A program made the translations under genes and the position numbers. Below, one piece after another: positions 30,453 through 40,009 of a stretch of DNA of 64,000 nt; the stretch's first letter is position 1, and every line of letters starts with the position of its first letter. Source of the stretch: Acidimicrobiales bacterium AG-414-N20 (lineage in GTDB: Bacteria > Actinomycetota > Acidimicrobiia > Acidimicrobiales > MedAcidi-G1). The notes under the pieces were generated by a model. It had not been told where the DNA came from. It searched no databases and worked only from the letters and a program-made list of their open reading frames with translations. The stretch lies in contig QCLO01000008.1 of NCBI GenBank assembly GCA_003214465.1, positions 1 to 64,000 of the forward strand, given 5' to 3'.

Positions 30453-31585
30453 TTTTCAAACTCCCTTAATTGTTCAACCGCACTAGGAACGGCTATTAAC
30501 GCGTTATCTATCTCTTCTTCAGTTGTAGTTTGGCCTAGTGAAAATCTAATCGAACCTCCGGCTGTTTTTAGATCTACCCCCATTGCTTGTAAGACATGTG
30601 ATGCTTCTTGTGCCCCACTAGCGCATGATGAAGCTGCACTAGCGTAAATACCTTTGTCTTCTAGAAGAAAAAGTAGAGCTTCGTTTTCTATCTTTTTGAA
30701 ACACAGATGCGCTATTCCAGGTGTTCTAGGGGTTCCTTTTGGCAACGTTCGGCTTACCCCACTAATTTTATCGATAAGTCCATTTTCTAATTTGTCTCTA
30801 AGTCTGGTAACTCTTTCATTTATCTTTAATCGTTCAACTTGCATTAAGCGTGCTGCTTCTCCAAGTCCCACAATTGCAGGAACATTTTGAGTTCCACTGC
30901 GTCTTTCTCTCTCCTGTCCTCCCCCACGAATTACAGGCGCTAAATTAACACCGTTTCTTAGGATTAAAGCTCCTGCACCTTTAGGACCACCAAATTTATG
31001 TCCAGTAAGACTGATTAAATGTGCTTTTTTTGCGGTTTCCGCGATATCTAACCATGAAGTAGCTTGAACCGCGTCTGTGTGAATCATAGTTTCTGGTGTT
31101 TTCTCTGATATCAAATCAGCAATTGTGTTGATGTCATTGATTACTCCAGTCTCATTATTCGCCATCATTACAGAGACTATGGAAATGTCTGCGAATGAGT
31201 CTAGAAGATTGGCCAAACTTTCAAGGTTAACTCTTCCAGTGTCATCTGTGGGTGCCACGATCCCGCCAGACTCTCTAACAGGTTCTAACACTGCAGGATG
31301 TTCAGTTGCGGAACAAAGTGCTTGACCACCCTTGGCACCGAGTATGCCGTCTATCGCCAAATTATCTGATTCAGTCCCTCCACTTGTAAAAATTACATTC
31401 CCGGGTTCTGCTCCAACTAGCAAGGCTAGATGGTCTCGCGCATCATCAATAGCTCTACGTGCTTCTCGCGCTAATCGATGAGATCCAGATGGATTGCCCG
31501 GATGCTCCGTAAGCCATGGCATCATTGCCTGGATAACTTCTTCTCGCACAGGTGTGCTAGCGGCATGATCGAGATATATATCCAT
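30449..31585 (-). CDS. Cysteine desulfurase (IscS/NifS family)
   Basis: A 378-residue PLP enzyme that takes sulfur from cysteine. YLDHAASTPVR opens the protein, the PLP Lys is in SLTGHKFGGPKGAGAL, and the persulfide Cys is in ASAASSCASGAQEASHV. In an operon with mnmA through a 4-bp overlap, so it most likely feeds tRNA thiolation and Fe-S assembly; a NifU-like scaffold gene lies 1.5 kb away. Because a selenoprotein gene is nearby, selenocysteine lyase activity is also possible, but nothing in the sequence shows it. Confidence 0.93.
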   Translation of the reverse strand: MDIYLDHAASTPVREEVIQAMMPWLTEHPGNPSGSHRLAREARRAIDDARDHLALLVGAEPGNVIFTSGGTESDNLAIDGILGAKGGQALCSATEHPAVLEPVRESGGIVAPTDDTGRVNLESLANLLDSFADISIVSVMMANNETGVINDINTIADLISEKTPETMIHTDAVQATSWLDIAETAKKAHLISLTGHKFGGPKGAGALILRNGVNLAPVIRGGGQERERRSGTQNVPAIVGLGEAARLMQVERLKINERVTRLRDKLENGLIDKISGVSRTLPKGTPRTPGIAHLCFKKIENEALLFLLEDKGIYASAASSCASGAQEASHVLQAMGVDLKTAGGSIRFSLGQTTTEEEIDNALIAVPSAVEQLREFEK

Positions 31586-31641
31586 TCTTTCAGGTTAAAG
31601 GCAACTGTTTTGCAAGCAAAAAATTGGCATAATTAAGATCT

Positions 31642-32088
31642 ATGTTTATAAGAATTACTGAAAAGATAGAAGCTTCACCAGAAGTGGTTTGGAACGCTAT
31701 TTCAGATATTCAGACGCATGTTGAGTGGATGGCGGATGCTTCTGACATAAGAATTACCTCAGAGCAAACTGAAGGTATCGGTGTTACTTTCGATTGTGAC
31801 ACAAAGGTAGGTCCACTTAAAACAACTGACAAGATGCAAATTACCGAATGGACCCCAAATCAGACATTGACAATTAGACACAAAGGTCTTGTAGAGGGAA
31901 CAGGTAGTTTCATTCTTGAAAAAAACTCGGATGGGAAAACACTTTTTATTTGGGAAGAGAAACTGGATTTCCCTCTTCTTTTTGGCGGAAGAGTTACTGA
32001 GTTTTTTGCAAAACCTGTACTAATAAAAATTTGGAAGAAAAATCTTTTCAGACTAAAACATCTCGTCGAAACTTCTGAAAGGTCTTAG
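31642..32088 (+). CDS. SRPBCC-family (START-like) protein
   Basis: A 148-residue START-fold protein with the usual beginning (ITEKIEASPEVVWNAISDIQTHVEWMADASDI), the central ITEWTPNQTLTIRHKG strand and a C-terminal helix (ITKIWKK-type, LIKIWKKNLFRLKHLVE). Members bind hydrophobic ligands or act as cyclases; the ligand is unknown. Divergent from the desulfurase, convergent with the rhomboid gene. Confidence 0.8.
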   Translation: MFIRITEKIEASPEVVWNAISDIQTHVEWMADASDIRITSEQTEGIGVTFDCDTKVGPLKTTDKMQITEWTPNQTLTIRHKGLVEGTGSFILEKNSDGKTLFIWEEKLDFPLLFGGRVTEFFAKPVLIKIWKKNLFRLKHLVETSERS

Positions 32089-32093
32089 ATGCA

Positions 32094-32993
32094 TCAACCC
32101 AATATTGGGTCATACCAATATTTCGATGCCCAGAGACATGAAAACCCTAAAGCAACTGTGATTATTAATGGGAGAAGAAAACTTAGATAACCCGCTATGC
32201 GTTTTTTGTTCATCTCGTCAATTAACCACCCAATAAGCAACCCACCTAGGAGCCCTCCCAAATGGCCTCCAACTGAAATATTGGGTCGAGCGAAAGTAAA
32301 GATCAGATTTATAATTAATAGAGTTCCAATTCCATTTGACCAAGGACTTACCCCTCGTCGGAGTTGATAGACAACTGTTGCTCCCATTAGTCCAAACACA
32401 GCTCCTGAGGCTCCAACAGTTAAAGCGAGAGGGTCGAGCAACATAACCCCTAAAGCTCCTGACAATAGGGAACCAAAATAGAGTATTAAATAACTTGTTG
32501 GCCCTAATAGTCTTTCTAGTTGACTACCTAACATCCACAATAGGAACATGTTGAATGCCAGATGTATGAATCCTGCATGCAGAAAACCCCCTGTAAACAT
32601 TCTCCACCATTCGCCTTCTGCGATACCTACGTAATCAATTGAGAATGCGGAAAGAACTCGACCGTATCCAACTAAACCGAAGTCGATGGTCACATCTCCC
32701 CCCCCTGAAGATAGTGACCCTCCCCTAAAAAGAGTGACTAAAAAAGCAAACAAGTTAACTGCTATAAGTGTTCTCGTAGTTAATGACTGTTCGGAAGCGT
32801 TCGCACCTCGAGCGAAAGATCTCGCTGATATACGTTTCCTTCCATGATTAATGCTCTGAGGCGCTATGCACGCCGGACAATGGAAACCGACGGAAGCGGT
32901 ATGCATACATTCGGCACAAACTCGACGCTCACACCGTTGACAAGTGACTCCGGCATATCGATCAGGATGCCAATAACAATTTTTGTTGGTCAT
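32094..32993 (-). CDS. Rhomboid-family intramembrane serine protease with N-terminal zinc finger
   Basis: A 299-residue protein. Residues 5-43 form a cytosolic B-box-like zinc-binding module (CYWHPDRYAGVTCQRCERRVC ... HCPAC). About six or seven membrane helices follow. The catalytic Ser is in TVGASGAVFGLMGA, the catalytic His is in GGHLGGLLGG, and the oxyanion helix has HLAFNMFLLW. It cleaves membrane-anchored substrates inside the bilayer; substrates are unknown. The zinc finger-rhomboid fusion is common in Actinobacteria. It lies 6 bp downstream of the NifU-like gene. Confidence 0.9.
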   Translation of the reverse strand: MTNKNCYWHPDRYAGVTCQRCERRVCAECMHTASVGFHCPACIAPQSINHGRKRISARSFARGANASEQSLTTRTLIAVNLFAFLVTLFRGGSLSSGGGDVTIDFGLVGYGRVLSAFSIDYVGIAEGEWWRMFTGGFLHAGFIHLAFNMFLLWMLGSQLERLLGPTSYLILYFGSLLSGALGVMLLDPLALTVGASGAVFGLMGATVVYQLRRGVSPWSNGIGTLLIINLIFTFARPNISVGGHLGGLLGGLLIGWLIDEMNKKRIAGYLSFLLPLIITVALGFSCLWASKYWYDPILG

Positions 32994-32999
32994 TTTTCC

Positions 33000-33299
33000 T
33001 TAAAGAGTTACTGCTGTTCCTTCATCTGCAATAGCTTCTCCTAGATTGTGCACTGAGGTTATTTCTGGAACTCTTTCTTTTAAAACTCTCTCTATCCCAG
33101 CTTTCATTGTTTGATCTGACGCATCACAACTTACGCATGCACCAATTAGTTCAACAGTAACTTCCCCAGTATTTTCGTTCACCTCATGCAATACGACATC
33201 ACCTTCGTCCGCTTGAAGCGCCGGTCTAATGAGTTCTATTACCTCTTTGACGAGGGTCTCTAGGTCTCTATCGGATTCTTCTAATGAAACATTTGTCAT
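33000..33299 (-). CDS. NifU-like Fe-S cluster scaffold domain protein
   Basis: About 99 residues from the chosen start, essentially a single C-terminal NifU domain: VIELIRPALQADEGDVVLHEV followed by the cluster-binding CxxC in IGACVSCDASDQTM. It carries Fe-S clusters to apo-proteins. The frame is open to a GTG 39 bp upstream. I prefer the ATG at 33299, where domain-like sequence begins shortly after, but the evidence is modest. Part of a short operon with the rhomboid gene. Confidence 0.85.
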   Translation of the reverse strand: MTNVSLEESDRDLETLVKEVIELIRPALQADEGDVVLHEVNENTGEVTVELIGACVSCDASDQTMKAGIERVLKERVPEITSVHNLGEAIADEGTAVTL

Positions 33300-33367
33300 A
33301 TCTATAGTTTCGCATGAGTATTGGCTGACTACACCCACTTCTGCAAGATTGACAATATTCTTAAATG

Positions 33368-33550
33368 GTGAAATTCATACATTTTATGTTCGGTCATCAA
33401 GGCGGGTGGGATGAAATTCTTCTTGTTGTAGCACCGTTGGGCTTGATGGCATGGCTTCTAAGGGCCGCTAACCGTAGGGCTGAGAAAATGAGTCAAGATG
33501 AAAAATCAGATTTTGATGCAGAAAATAATTCTATGGATTCTGACGATTGA
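33368..33550 (+). CDS. Small single-span membrane protein
   Basis: A 60-residue protein starting [16 protein letters not shown], with one membrane segment ([19 protein letters not shown]), a basic stop-transfer RRAEK and an acidic Asp/Ser-rich tail. No family recognised. The GTG at 33368 lies exactly 6 nt after TATTCT (33356-33361), which favours it over the overlapping ATG at 33365. Its 3' end overlaps the convergent murA by 20 bp. Confidence 0.6.
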   Translation: MKFIHFMFGHQGGWDEILLVVAPLGLMAWLLRAANRRAEKMSQDEKSDFDAENNSMDSDD

Positions 33551-34850
33551 CTAACTCTATTTTTGCTCCTAAAGAATTCAAATTACCTACCAAATTCTGA
33601 TAACCACGTTCGATATGATTAGCAGTTCCGACGAAAGTCTCACCTTCTGCTGCTAACCCTGCAAGAACTAGCGCTGCTCCTGCTCTTATATCGGGGGCTC
33701 TAACAGGTGCCCCTGAAAGCCTTTCAACTCCTCGAACAACGGCATGGTGTCCCTCTGCTCTTATGTCTGCACCCATCCTGATTAATTCGTCGACATAACG
33801 GAACCTTCCGGCAAAAATGTTTTCTGTAACGATTCCTACTCCATCTGAAATCGATAAGAGAGCAACCATAAAAGGCTTATAGTCAGTGGCGACACCGGGA
33901 TATGGCAATGTAGCGAGATCCACCGATCTCAACCTTTTGGAAACGCATACACTGACTCCTCCATCAACTTGATCGATTTCCATACCCATCTCATTCAATT
34001 TTTCAACAAGCATCTCCATATGATCCAGTCGCGCCTCTTCTATAACTATTTGACCTCCTGTCATCCCTAAGGCGGCCATATAGGTTGCGGCTTCAATCCG
34101 GTCTGGTATGACGGTATGTTCGATAGGTGACAAATTATCCACTCCCTCAATTTGAATAGTTGAAGTCCCTTCTCCAATTATTTGAGCTCCCATAGAATTA
34201 AGAAAATTTACTAGGTCTGCTATTTCGGGTTCACGTGCGGCATTTTCTATAACTGTTCTGCCTTCGGCTAAAACTGCTGCCATCAGTAGGTTTTCTGTAG
34301 CGCCAACGCTTGGAAAGTTAAGTAATACTTTGCCTCCTACTAGTTTTTTTACCTCACCTTCTATATACCCATGGCTGCTAGTAAACGAGGCTCCCATCTC
34401 TTCTAAACCTTTTAAATGCATATCTATAGGTCTATGTCCAAAATCATCACCGCCTGGCACAGATACTTTTGCTTTACCAAATCTTGCTAATAACGGCCCT
34501 AAAACGACGATGGAAGCTCTCATTCTCTCGACTAATTCATATGGTGCTATTGGGATCATTTCTTGAGGGATTTCTATTCGCATTACATCTTTTTGGTGCG
34601 AAATTGAAGCGCCCATTGTTTCCAACAAGTTAGCCATCCATCGAACATCTGATATGTGTGGAACGTTGTTAAGTACATATTGACCAGGTGCTAATAATGA
34701 CGCTGCCATTATTTTTAGTACTGAATTTTTTGCTCCAGAAACCCTAACTGTTCCAGATAAGTCTGTTGACTGCTGAACGCGAATAGCTGAACCTTCTTCG
34801 TAATGTGAAGAAGTTGTTCCAAATTCAGAGGAAGAATAGTTACTTGTCAC
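33531..34850 (-). CDS. murA: UDP-GlcNAc 1-carboxyvinyltransferase
   Basis: A 439-residue EPSP-synthase-fold enzyme, first committed step of peptidoglycan synthesis (enolpyruvyl transfer to UDP-GlcNAc). Substrate motif [10 protein letters not shown] is intact. The loop that normally holds the catalytic Cys (GGCAIGxRP) reads GGDDFGHRP, so Asp replaces Cys, as in mycobacterial and chlamydial MurA. This substitution confers fosfomycin insensitivity in those enzymes. Start GTG, 6 nt after CATACT (plus 34857-34862). Confidence 0.93.
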   Translation of the reverse strand: MTSNYSSSEFGTTSSHYEEGSAIRVQQSTDLSGTVRVSGAKNSVLKIMAASLLAPGQYVLNNVPHISDVRWMANLLETMGASISHQKDVMRIEIPQEMIPIAPYELVERMRASIVVLGPLLARFGKAKVSVPGGDDFGHRPIDMHLKGLEEMGASFTSSHGYIEGEVKKLVGGKVLLNFPSVGATENLLMAAVLAEGRTVIENAAREPEIADLVNFLNSMGAQIIGEGTSTIQIEGVDNLSPIEHTVIPDRIEAATYMAALGMTGGQIVIEEARLDHMEMLVEKLNEMGMEIDQVDGGVSVCVSKRLRSVDLATLPYPGVATDYKPFMVALLSISDGVGIVTENIFAGRFRYVDELIRMGADIRAEGHHAVVRGVERLSGAPVRAPDIRAGAALVLAGLAAEGETFVGTANHIERGYQNLVGNLNSLGAKIELVNRQNP

Positions 34851-34944
34851 GATTTAAGTATGCTTCGCTGTCGACGCAGTTTGCGTTCACATGCAATTAT
34901 TCAAGCAAAAACATTTAATTTGATACAAGGAAACTAGAGAAATC

Positions 34945-36492
34945 TTGTTTAAGCGAGACAAATACCTAAAAATAACTAAAACGGTTGATGATGAAGGTTT
35001 AGCTGCTTTACGTGAGCCGCGCGATGACTTAATGGCCGAAAAATTTGTTGGTGACGACAAATACGAATTGCTCCATGGTCCTTTTTCTAGCTATGAAAGG
35101 CGTCTAAGTGTTAGAACTGAAGCCAAAGGTGTTAATAAAGTTGTAGAAAGCTTTTCTTGGCGACTTTCGATTCCATTTTGGGGAATATTTTTCTCATTTT
35201 TAATTGGTAAAGCCTTACCTAAAAGATCAAAACCTTGGTGGGCGCCCCCCGATCGTTTAGATGAACGTTCCGCAAGGATCCTGGGAATACTCGCCTGCAT
35301 TCAAGTAATCGACGGATATCTGGGTTCAGTAATAACTCAAACAATCACTTTTGCAGCTGATGAATTTAACCACAGCTCATCGGCACAAGGAATTACGCTT
35401 GCGGTTATTCGTGTCGGAGTTTTAATCTCCCTTGGAGTTCTTGTAATTGCCGACAAAAAGGGACGCAGGAATATTCTTTTACTCACGCTGATACTCGCTG
35501 TATTGAGTACAGCTTTAGGCTCTTTATCGCCTAACTTCTGGTTCCTTGGAAGCACTCAGTTAATTGCGCGTGGCTTAACTACAGGAATGGGAATTTTGAT
35601 AGGAGTAATTGCAGCTGAGGAACTGCCAAAAGGTTCCCGAGCCTATGGGGTGAGTATGTTGTCGTTATCTGCTGCTTTAGGGGCAGGGATTTCTGTTTGG
35701 GTATTGCCAATTGCTGATTTAAATCAAAGAGGGTGGAGAATCGTGTACTTGGTGCCTCTCCTGTTTTTACCAGCTTTAATGCGAATCAGTAAAAATTTGC
35801 CAGAGTCACTGCGTTATGAAGCAAATTCAAAAATTGTTGTGTCTGAAGCTCTCAAAGTCGAAAACAAAGGTGGGAAAGAGCGGTTTATAAACAAGCGACT
35901 TGCATTGTTGGCTGGTGTTGGTTTTTTGCTTTTAATCTTTGCTGCTCCCGCTTCGCAGTTTCAAAATGATTTTCTCAGGGAACACAGGGGGTACTCTGCT
36001 TCTGGAATAACCGCTTACTGGCTTCTAACTTCGACTCCAGCTGGGATAGCGATATTTCTAGCTGGGCGTTTCGCTGATACTCATGGCAGAAAAAAAATTG
36101 CTACATCAGGGCTTTTAGGTGGAACAGTATTTATTGTTCTTAGTTATTACTCTTCGGGATTTTTGATGTGGGCTAGTCATTTATTCGGAGCTGTACTTGG
36201 ATCACTTACAGTTGCATTAGGCGTGTATGGCCCCGAGCTGTTTTCAACAAAACAGAGAGCCAAATCAAATGGGGTCATTGTCGCATTTGGTGTATTGGGA
36301 AGCGCTTCAGGACTTTTGTTAGTGGGGTATATGACTGATTTATTTGACAACTATGGCCACGCTTTCGCGCTTGTTGCTGCTGGTCCCCTTTTAGCGGCAT
36401 TACTAGTAATAAGTAAATTTCCTGAAACTGCGAGAGTTGAACTTGAAGATCTAAATCCTGGGGATATCAGTCCGAAAATTTCTGAGAGTTAA
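34945..36492 (+). CDS. MFS transporter with soluble N-terminal extension
   Basis: A 515-residue major-facilitator protein. About 90 residues come before the first full transporter helix, containing charged sequence (LREPRDDLMAEKFVGDD) and one possible extra segment (LSIPFWGIFFSFLIGKALP). The MFS A-motif-like DKKGRRNILL follows helix 2, and a second copy, GRFADTHGRKK, follows helix 8. Substrate unknown; the layout recalls sugar/metabolite:H+ symporters. Start is TTG at 34945; no better codon nearby. Confidence 0.82.
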   Translation: MFKRDKYLKITKTVDDEGLAALREPRDDLMAEKFVGDDKYELLHGPFSSYERRLSVRTEAKGVNKVVESFSWRLSIPFWGIFFSFLIGKALPKRSKPWWAPPDRLDERSARILGILACIQVIDGYLGSVITQTITFAADEFNHSSSAQGITLAVIRVGVLISLGVLVIADKKGRRNILLLTLILAVLSTALGSLSPNFWFLGSTQLIARGLTTGMGILIGVIAAEELPKGSRAYGVSMLSLSAALGAGISVWVLPIADLNQRGWRIVYLVPLLFLPALMRISKNLPESLRYEANSKIVVSEALKVENKGGKERFINKRLALLAGVGFLLLIFAAPASQFQNDFLREHRGYSASGITAYWLLTSTPAGIAIFLAGRFADTHGRKKIATSGLLGGTVFIVLSYYSSGFLMWASHLFGAVLGSLTVALGVYGPELFSTKQRAKSNGVIVAFGVLGSASGLLLVGYMTDLFDNYGHAFALVAAGPLLAALLVISKFPETARVELEDLNPGDISPKISES

Positions 36493-36498
36493 TAACAC

Positions 36499-37062
36499 CT
36501 ATAAAGAAGCTGACCACGCTTTTATTTCTTCACTAACAGCTTCATCTAAATTCGCTAAATCGTGACGAGCTCCTTCGAACCATTTAATTGTTACGGGGCC
36601 TCTGATCTTTTTCAAATGTTTTTTAAACTCTGTTTTTGATCCGAAAGGGTCCTTATCACCGGAGATAAATAAACATGGAATGTCTAGTTGGTCGAAGTGT
36701 TCTGTTCTGAGATTCTCCGGCTTTTTTGGAGGATGCAACGGATAGCTGATCAGAATCAATCCGATAGCCGGAAGACCTTCGGCAACAGCCATTGAGCACA
36801 TGCGACCACCCATGCTTCTTCCTCCTAGTAGAAGTTTAGATGCTTCCAAGTCGTATTTTTTACTCATTGATTCAGATGCCTTGACGATTGAATTAATTAG
36901 CTTGGGGGCTCGATCAGGAAAGGGACGGCCTGCTTTTCTATATGGGAAGTTGATTCTCTTGACGGGCAATGGCGTCATCTTTTTTTCAATGCTTACCAAA
37001 ATCGAATGATTTCGATCACTTCCTGCGCCATGGGTCAACAAAAGTCCTGATGGAGAAGCCAT
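36499..37062 (-). CDS. Alpha/beta hydrolase, dienelactone/Tex30-like
   Basis: A 187-residue small alpha/beta hydrolase. Oxyanion strand LLTHGAGSDRNHS, nucleophile elbow GGRSMGGRMC (Ser in G-x-S-x-G), acid in SGDKDPFG and the His in GARHDLANLD. All three triad residues are visible. KANL3/Tex30-like proteins are similar; the substrate is unknown. It converges with the MFS gene. Confidence 0.8.
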   Translation of the reverse strand: MASPSGLLLTHGAGSDRNHSILVSIEKKMTPLPVKRINFPYRKAGRPFPDRAPKLINSIVKASESMSKKYDLEASKLLLGGRSMGGRMCSMAVAEGLPAIGLILISYPLHPPKKPENLRTEHFDQLDIPCLFISGDKDPFGSKTEFKKHLKKIRGPVTIKWFEGARHDLANLDEAVSEEIKAWSASL

Positions 37063-37132
37063 TTGTTGATCATACGTTGATGTTTCAACTAGCTAGTGGA
37101 ATCTACTCACCATTAATAGATAGCATTTTCTT

Positions 37133-38110
37133 ATGAAAGAAAATCTGTCACATGCTGAAATGATCGAGTCTATGACAGGTGGAATGGTCATACCTTCTAG
37201 AGAATTTGCTGGCAGTAACCGCCTGCATCCGGATGGAAGACCAAAAAAGGCTTTTCGAGATCAACTAAGAAAAATTTCAAACTTTAAAAACTCTTTCTCG
37301 GTAATACTGTCTTTGTTATTACCTCCTTTAATTGTTTGGGTATCGATGATCTACAGCCATCCCTTGATTTGGATTTTTTTAATTTTATGTATGGGCATAG
37401 CGCAAAATAGACTTTTCATAATTCATCATGAAGCAGCTCACCGTTTACTTTTTTCTAATCAGAAAATTAATGATTTGATAGGCATACGTCTTATCGGTTG
37501 GTTAGCTTTTGGTTCTGGAAGTCATGGCTATCGAATAGGTCATATCAGGCATCATCGAGATGAATTCGGCCCACAGGAACCAGACTTTGTCCTTTATAGC
37601 TTCTATCCGATTTCCAAAAGTTCCATGAGTAGGAAATTGTTAAGGGATTTGAGTGGAATCTCAGCTTTTAGGATTTTACGACCTAGATTCCAAAGGCTAA
37701 ATGATCTAAGACATTTGCGTTTAACTGTTTCTTTTCTTTCCGGTCAGTTAATGATCGTCGCTTTGTTCTGGATTTTTAGCAATTTAGCTATGTACTTTTT
37801 ACTTTGGATTCTTCCTTGGGTATGTGTGTATCAATTTCTAAATAGAATTCGGGCAATCACTGAACACGGTGGAATGACTCAATCTTCAGACAGGCGAAGA
37901 ACCACCCATTACATCAGACAAAATCGTCTGGCTAATTTTTTCTTTGTTCCTTTAAACGTTGGCTACCATTTAGCCCATCATGTTGACATGTTGGTTCCCT
38001 ACAGAAATCTTCCCCTGCTAGATCAAGCACTTATGGAAGACGGGTACATTTCATCTGACCTTATTTGGCCCAACTATCGTTCCCTCTGGAAAGCCTTAAT
38101 TCTGAAATAG
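37133..38110 (+). CDS. Membrane fatty-acid desaturase
   Basis: A 325-residue integral-membrane di-iron desaturase/hydroxylase. Three His boxes are present: HHEAAH (after LFII), HIRHH and HLAHH near the C-terminus. Four hydrophobic segments surround them. It should insert a double bond into an acyl chain, or hydroxylate a lipid or carotenoid-like substrate. The ATG is exactly 6 nt after TAGCAT (37121-37126), indicating a leaderless transcript. Confidence 0.85.
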   Translation: MKENLSHAEMIESMTGGMVIPSREFAGSNRLHPDGRPKKAFRDQLRKISNFKNSFSVILSLLLPPLIVWVSMIYSHPLIWIFLILCMGIAQNRLFIIHHEAAHRLLFSNQKINDLIGIRLIGWLAFGSGSHGYRIGHIRHHRDEFGPQEPDFVLYSFYPISKSSMSRKLLRDLSGISAFRILRPRFQRLNDLRHLRLTVSFLSGQLMIVALFWIFSNLAMYFLLWILPWVCVYQFLNRIRAITEHGGMTQSSDRRRTTHYIRQNRLANFFFVPLNVGYHLAHHVDMLVPYRNLPLLDQALMEDGYISSDLIWPNYRSLWKALILK

Positions 38111-38149
38111 TCTATTTTTTGAAAAAGTCGACTTTAATGACTTTGCCTT

Positions 38150-38905
38150 TTAAGTCATAGACCTCAAGATTTCAGCAAGTCCATTAGCTTGAGATTTTAT
38201 TTCCTCTTCATCCCCTGACCCCTCCGACAATAACTCGACTAAATCAATCGCTCTTTTACCGATTTCATCCCACTGATTGGCTTCAATTCCAAAAGGGGGT
38301 CGATGCTCCACAAGAATGGGAGTCAAACGCAATATTTCGCCTACTCCTGAATCATCTCGATGATCACGTCTAAGACGATCGCATGAAACAAAAACTTCTG
38401 TCAAAAGCGAATTAGCATCCAAACCATCAAGTTCAGGACGCTCATCATTAACTACCTGAAACGCGTCAAGAGCGGTTTCAATGGCCTCTTCATCAGAAGC
38501 CTGTACTACAAGACCTCCCTCATCATTAAATTCATAAGGAATACCTAAACGAACTAACAAAGAACTAAACGAAGTTTGCTCTGAATCTGACCATCCTGCT
38601 GTTTCGTACTCGATTGTTTCGGCGTCAGTATCAAGCGTTGGTAAGGAAGTTGACTCTGCTTCTTCAATCAACTGGTCCGCTGCTTCCTCATCTTCTTCTC
38701 GAACTACCAAAGTAGCTCCCTGCCAAACATGAGGAACTTCATTCAGTATTAGAAGTTGATCCAACACCAAACGAGTTTCACCTGCCCATTCATGTAGTTC
38801 ATATTCAATTTCAGCATCTGAATCTGACCTGATCTTTTCTCCTTCTTTAACCACTTCAGGGTGCACGTTTGGTTCGTTTTCAGTTTGCCTTTTTCCCCAC
38901 TTCAT
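38150..38905 (-). CDS. Acidic protein with an internal domain duplication, unknown function
   Basis: A 251-residue, very acidic soluble protein. Two segments of about 55-60 residues align by eye: IEYELHEWAGETRLVL ... GATLVVREEDEEAADQLI, and IEYETAGWSDSEQTSF ... GGLVVQASDEEAIETAL. Each reads as strand-W-helix-strand-VV-helix, similar to DUF2007-like modules. The last 100 residues are helical (SCDRLRRDHRDDSG). No assigned function. AGGA lies about 8 nt ahead of the ATG. Confidence 0.7.
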   Translation of the reverse strand: MKWGKRQTENEPNVHPEVVKEGEKIRSDSDAEIEYELHEWAGETRLVLDQLLILNEVPHVWQGATLVVREEDEEAADQLIEEAESTSLPTLDTDAETIEYETAGWSDSEQTSFSSLLVRLGIPYEFNDEGGLVVQASDEEAIETALDAFQVVNDERPELDGLDANSLLTEVFVSCDRLRRDHRDDSGVGEILRLTPILVEHRPPFGIEANQWDEIGKRAIDLVELLSEGSGDEEEIKSQANGLAEILRSMT

Positions 38906-39005
38906 TCTCTTATCCTGACACCTTTCTCCGTTAGAACGCTAAACCGCCGATAATCCTTTGAGCTAAATGCACAAGAACTTCCCCAAGGCGCTAACGTCGA
39001 ATTTA

Positions 39006-39983
39006 ATGAGTAAAAAAGTTAAAACCACAGACAAACACCTCGCATTAGAGCTTGTAAGAGTAACTGAGGCTGCAGCAATGGCAGCAGCTAGATGGATGGG
39101 CAGAGGAGACAAAGAAGGCGCTGATGGTGGGGCTGTAAACGCCATGCGTCGTGTGCTGGACACCGTAAACATGGATGGAATAGTTGTTATTGGCGAAGGC
39201 GAAAAAGACGAAGCACCAATGCTTTTTAATGGCGAACGCTGCGGGAACGGTAATGACCCTGCAACAGATATTGCAGTTGACCCGATAGATGGAACAACAC
39301 TCACGGCGCTTGGAAGAGCAAATGCAATATCAGTCATTGCTGTCAGCGATAAAGGAACAATGTTTGATCCTGGACCTTGTGTATATATGGAGAAAATTGC
39401 TGTAGGGCCTGGATGTTGCGATGCAATTGATTTAGCAAAATCTCCTACTGAAAATCTTCAAAAAATTGCAGAGGCCAAAAATAAAACTGTCAGAGATCTA
39501 ACCGCCGTAATTTTAGACCGCGATAGGCATTCAGAGCTAATTTCTGAAGTACGTGAAGCTGGTGCAAGAATACGCCTAATTTCGGATGGTGATGTGGCCG
39601 GTGCAATTTCTACCGCATGGCCTGAGTCGGGGGCAGACGTTCTTTTTGGCATCGGGGGTACACCTGAAGGAGTTATCTCGGCCGCAGCGTTGAAATGCAT
39701 GGGAGGGTCTCTCCAGGGACGCTTATGGCCACGTAATGAAAAAGAGAGAAAAGCTGCCGAAGAACAAGGGTACGATTTGGAAAGAATTTTAGATCTTGAC
39801 GATCTAGTGTCAGGTAATAACTGTTTTTTTGCAGCTACTGGCATTACAGATGGTGACCTTCTTGAAGGCGTTAGATATTCGACTGAAATGGCTCATACTG
39901 AATCTCTTGTTATGCGATCTAAATCTGGGACTGTGAGGCTTATTAAAGCACACCACAGGTTGGATGATATTGAGGATATTTAG
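39006..39983 (+). CDS. glpX: Class II fructose-1,6-bisphosphatase
   Basis: A 325-residue GlpX-type phosphatase of gluconeogenesis. Metal-binding motifs [10 protein letters not shown] and [10 protein letters not shown] are intact, and [18 protein letters not shown] follows. The open frame begins 39 bp upstream, but the family starts near [19 protein letters not shown], so I use the ATG at 39006, 8 nt after TAACGT. GlpX is the usual FBPase of Actinobacteria. Convergent with the atp operon. Confidence 0.93.
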   Translation: MSKKVKTTDKHLALELVRVTEAAAMAAARWMGRGDKEGADGGAVNAMRRVLDTVNMDGIVVIGEGEKDEAPMLFNGERCGNGNDPATDIAVDPIDGTTLTALGRANAISVIAVSDKGTMFDPGPCVYMEKIAVGPGCCDAIDLAKSPTENLQKIAEAKNKTVRDLTAVILDRDRHSELISEVREAGARIRLISDGDVAGAISTAWPESGADVLFGIGGTPEGVISAAALKCMGGSLQGRLWPRNEKERKAAEEQGYDLERILDLDDLVSGNNCFFAATGITDGDLLEGVRYSTEMAHTESLVMRSKSGTVRLIKAHHRLDDIEDI

Positions 39984-40009
39984 AGACAATAAAATCTAGT
40001 AAGGGTTTT

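Noticed and set aside
30449-31585. Cysteine desulfurase as a dedicated selenocysteine lyase for prxU
   Set aside because: Its operon with mnmA and its ordinary NifS/IscS motifs fit sulfur transfer, and no sequence feature points to selenium specificity.
38124-38157. Terminator hairpins between the desaturase and the acidic-protein gene
   Set aside because: The AAAGTCGACTTT palindrome and the TGACTT/AAGTCA repeat are short and AT-rich, without a clean U-tract, so I did not list them.
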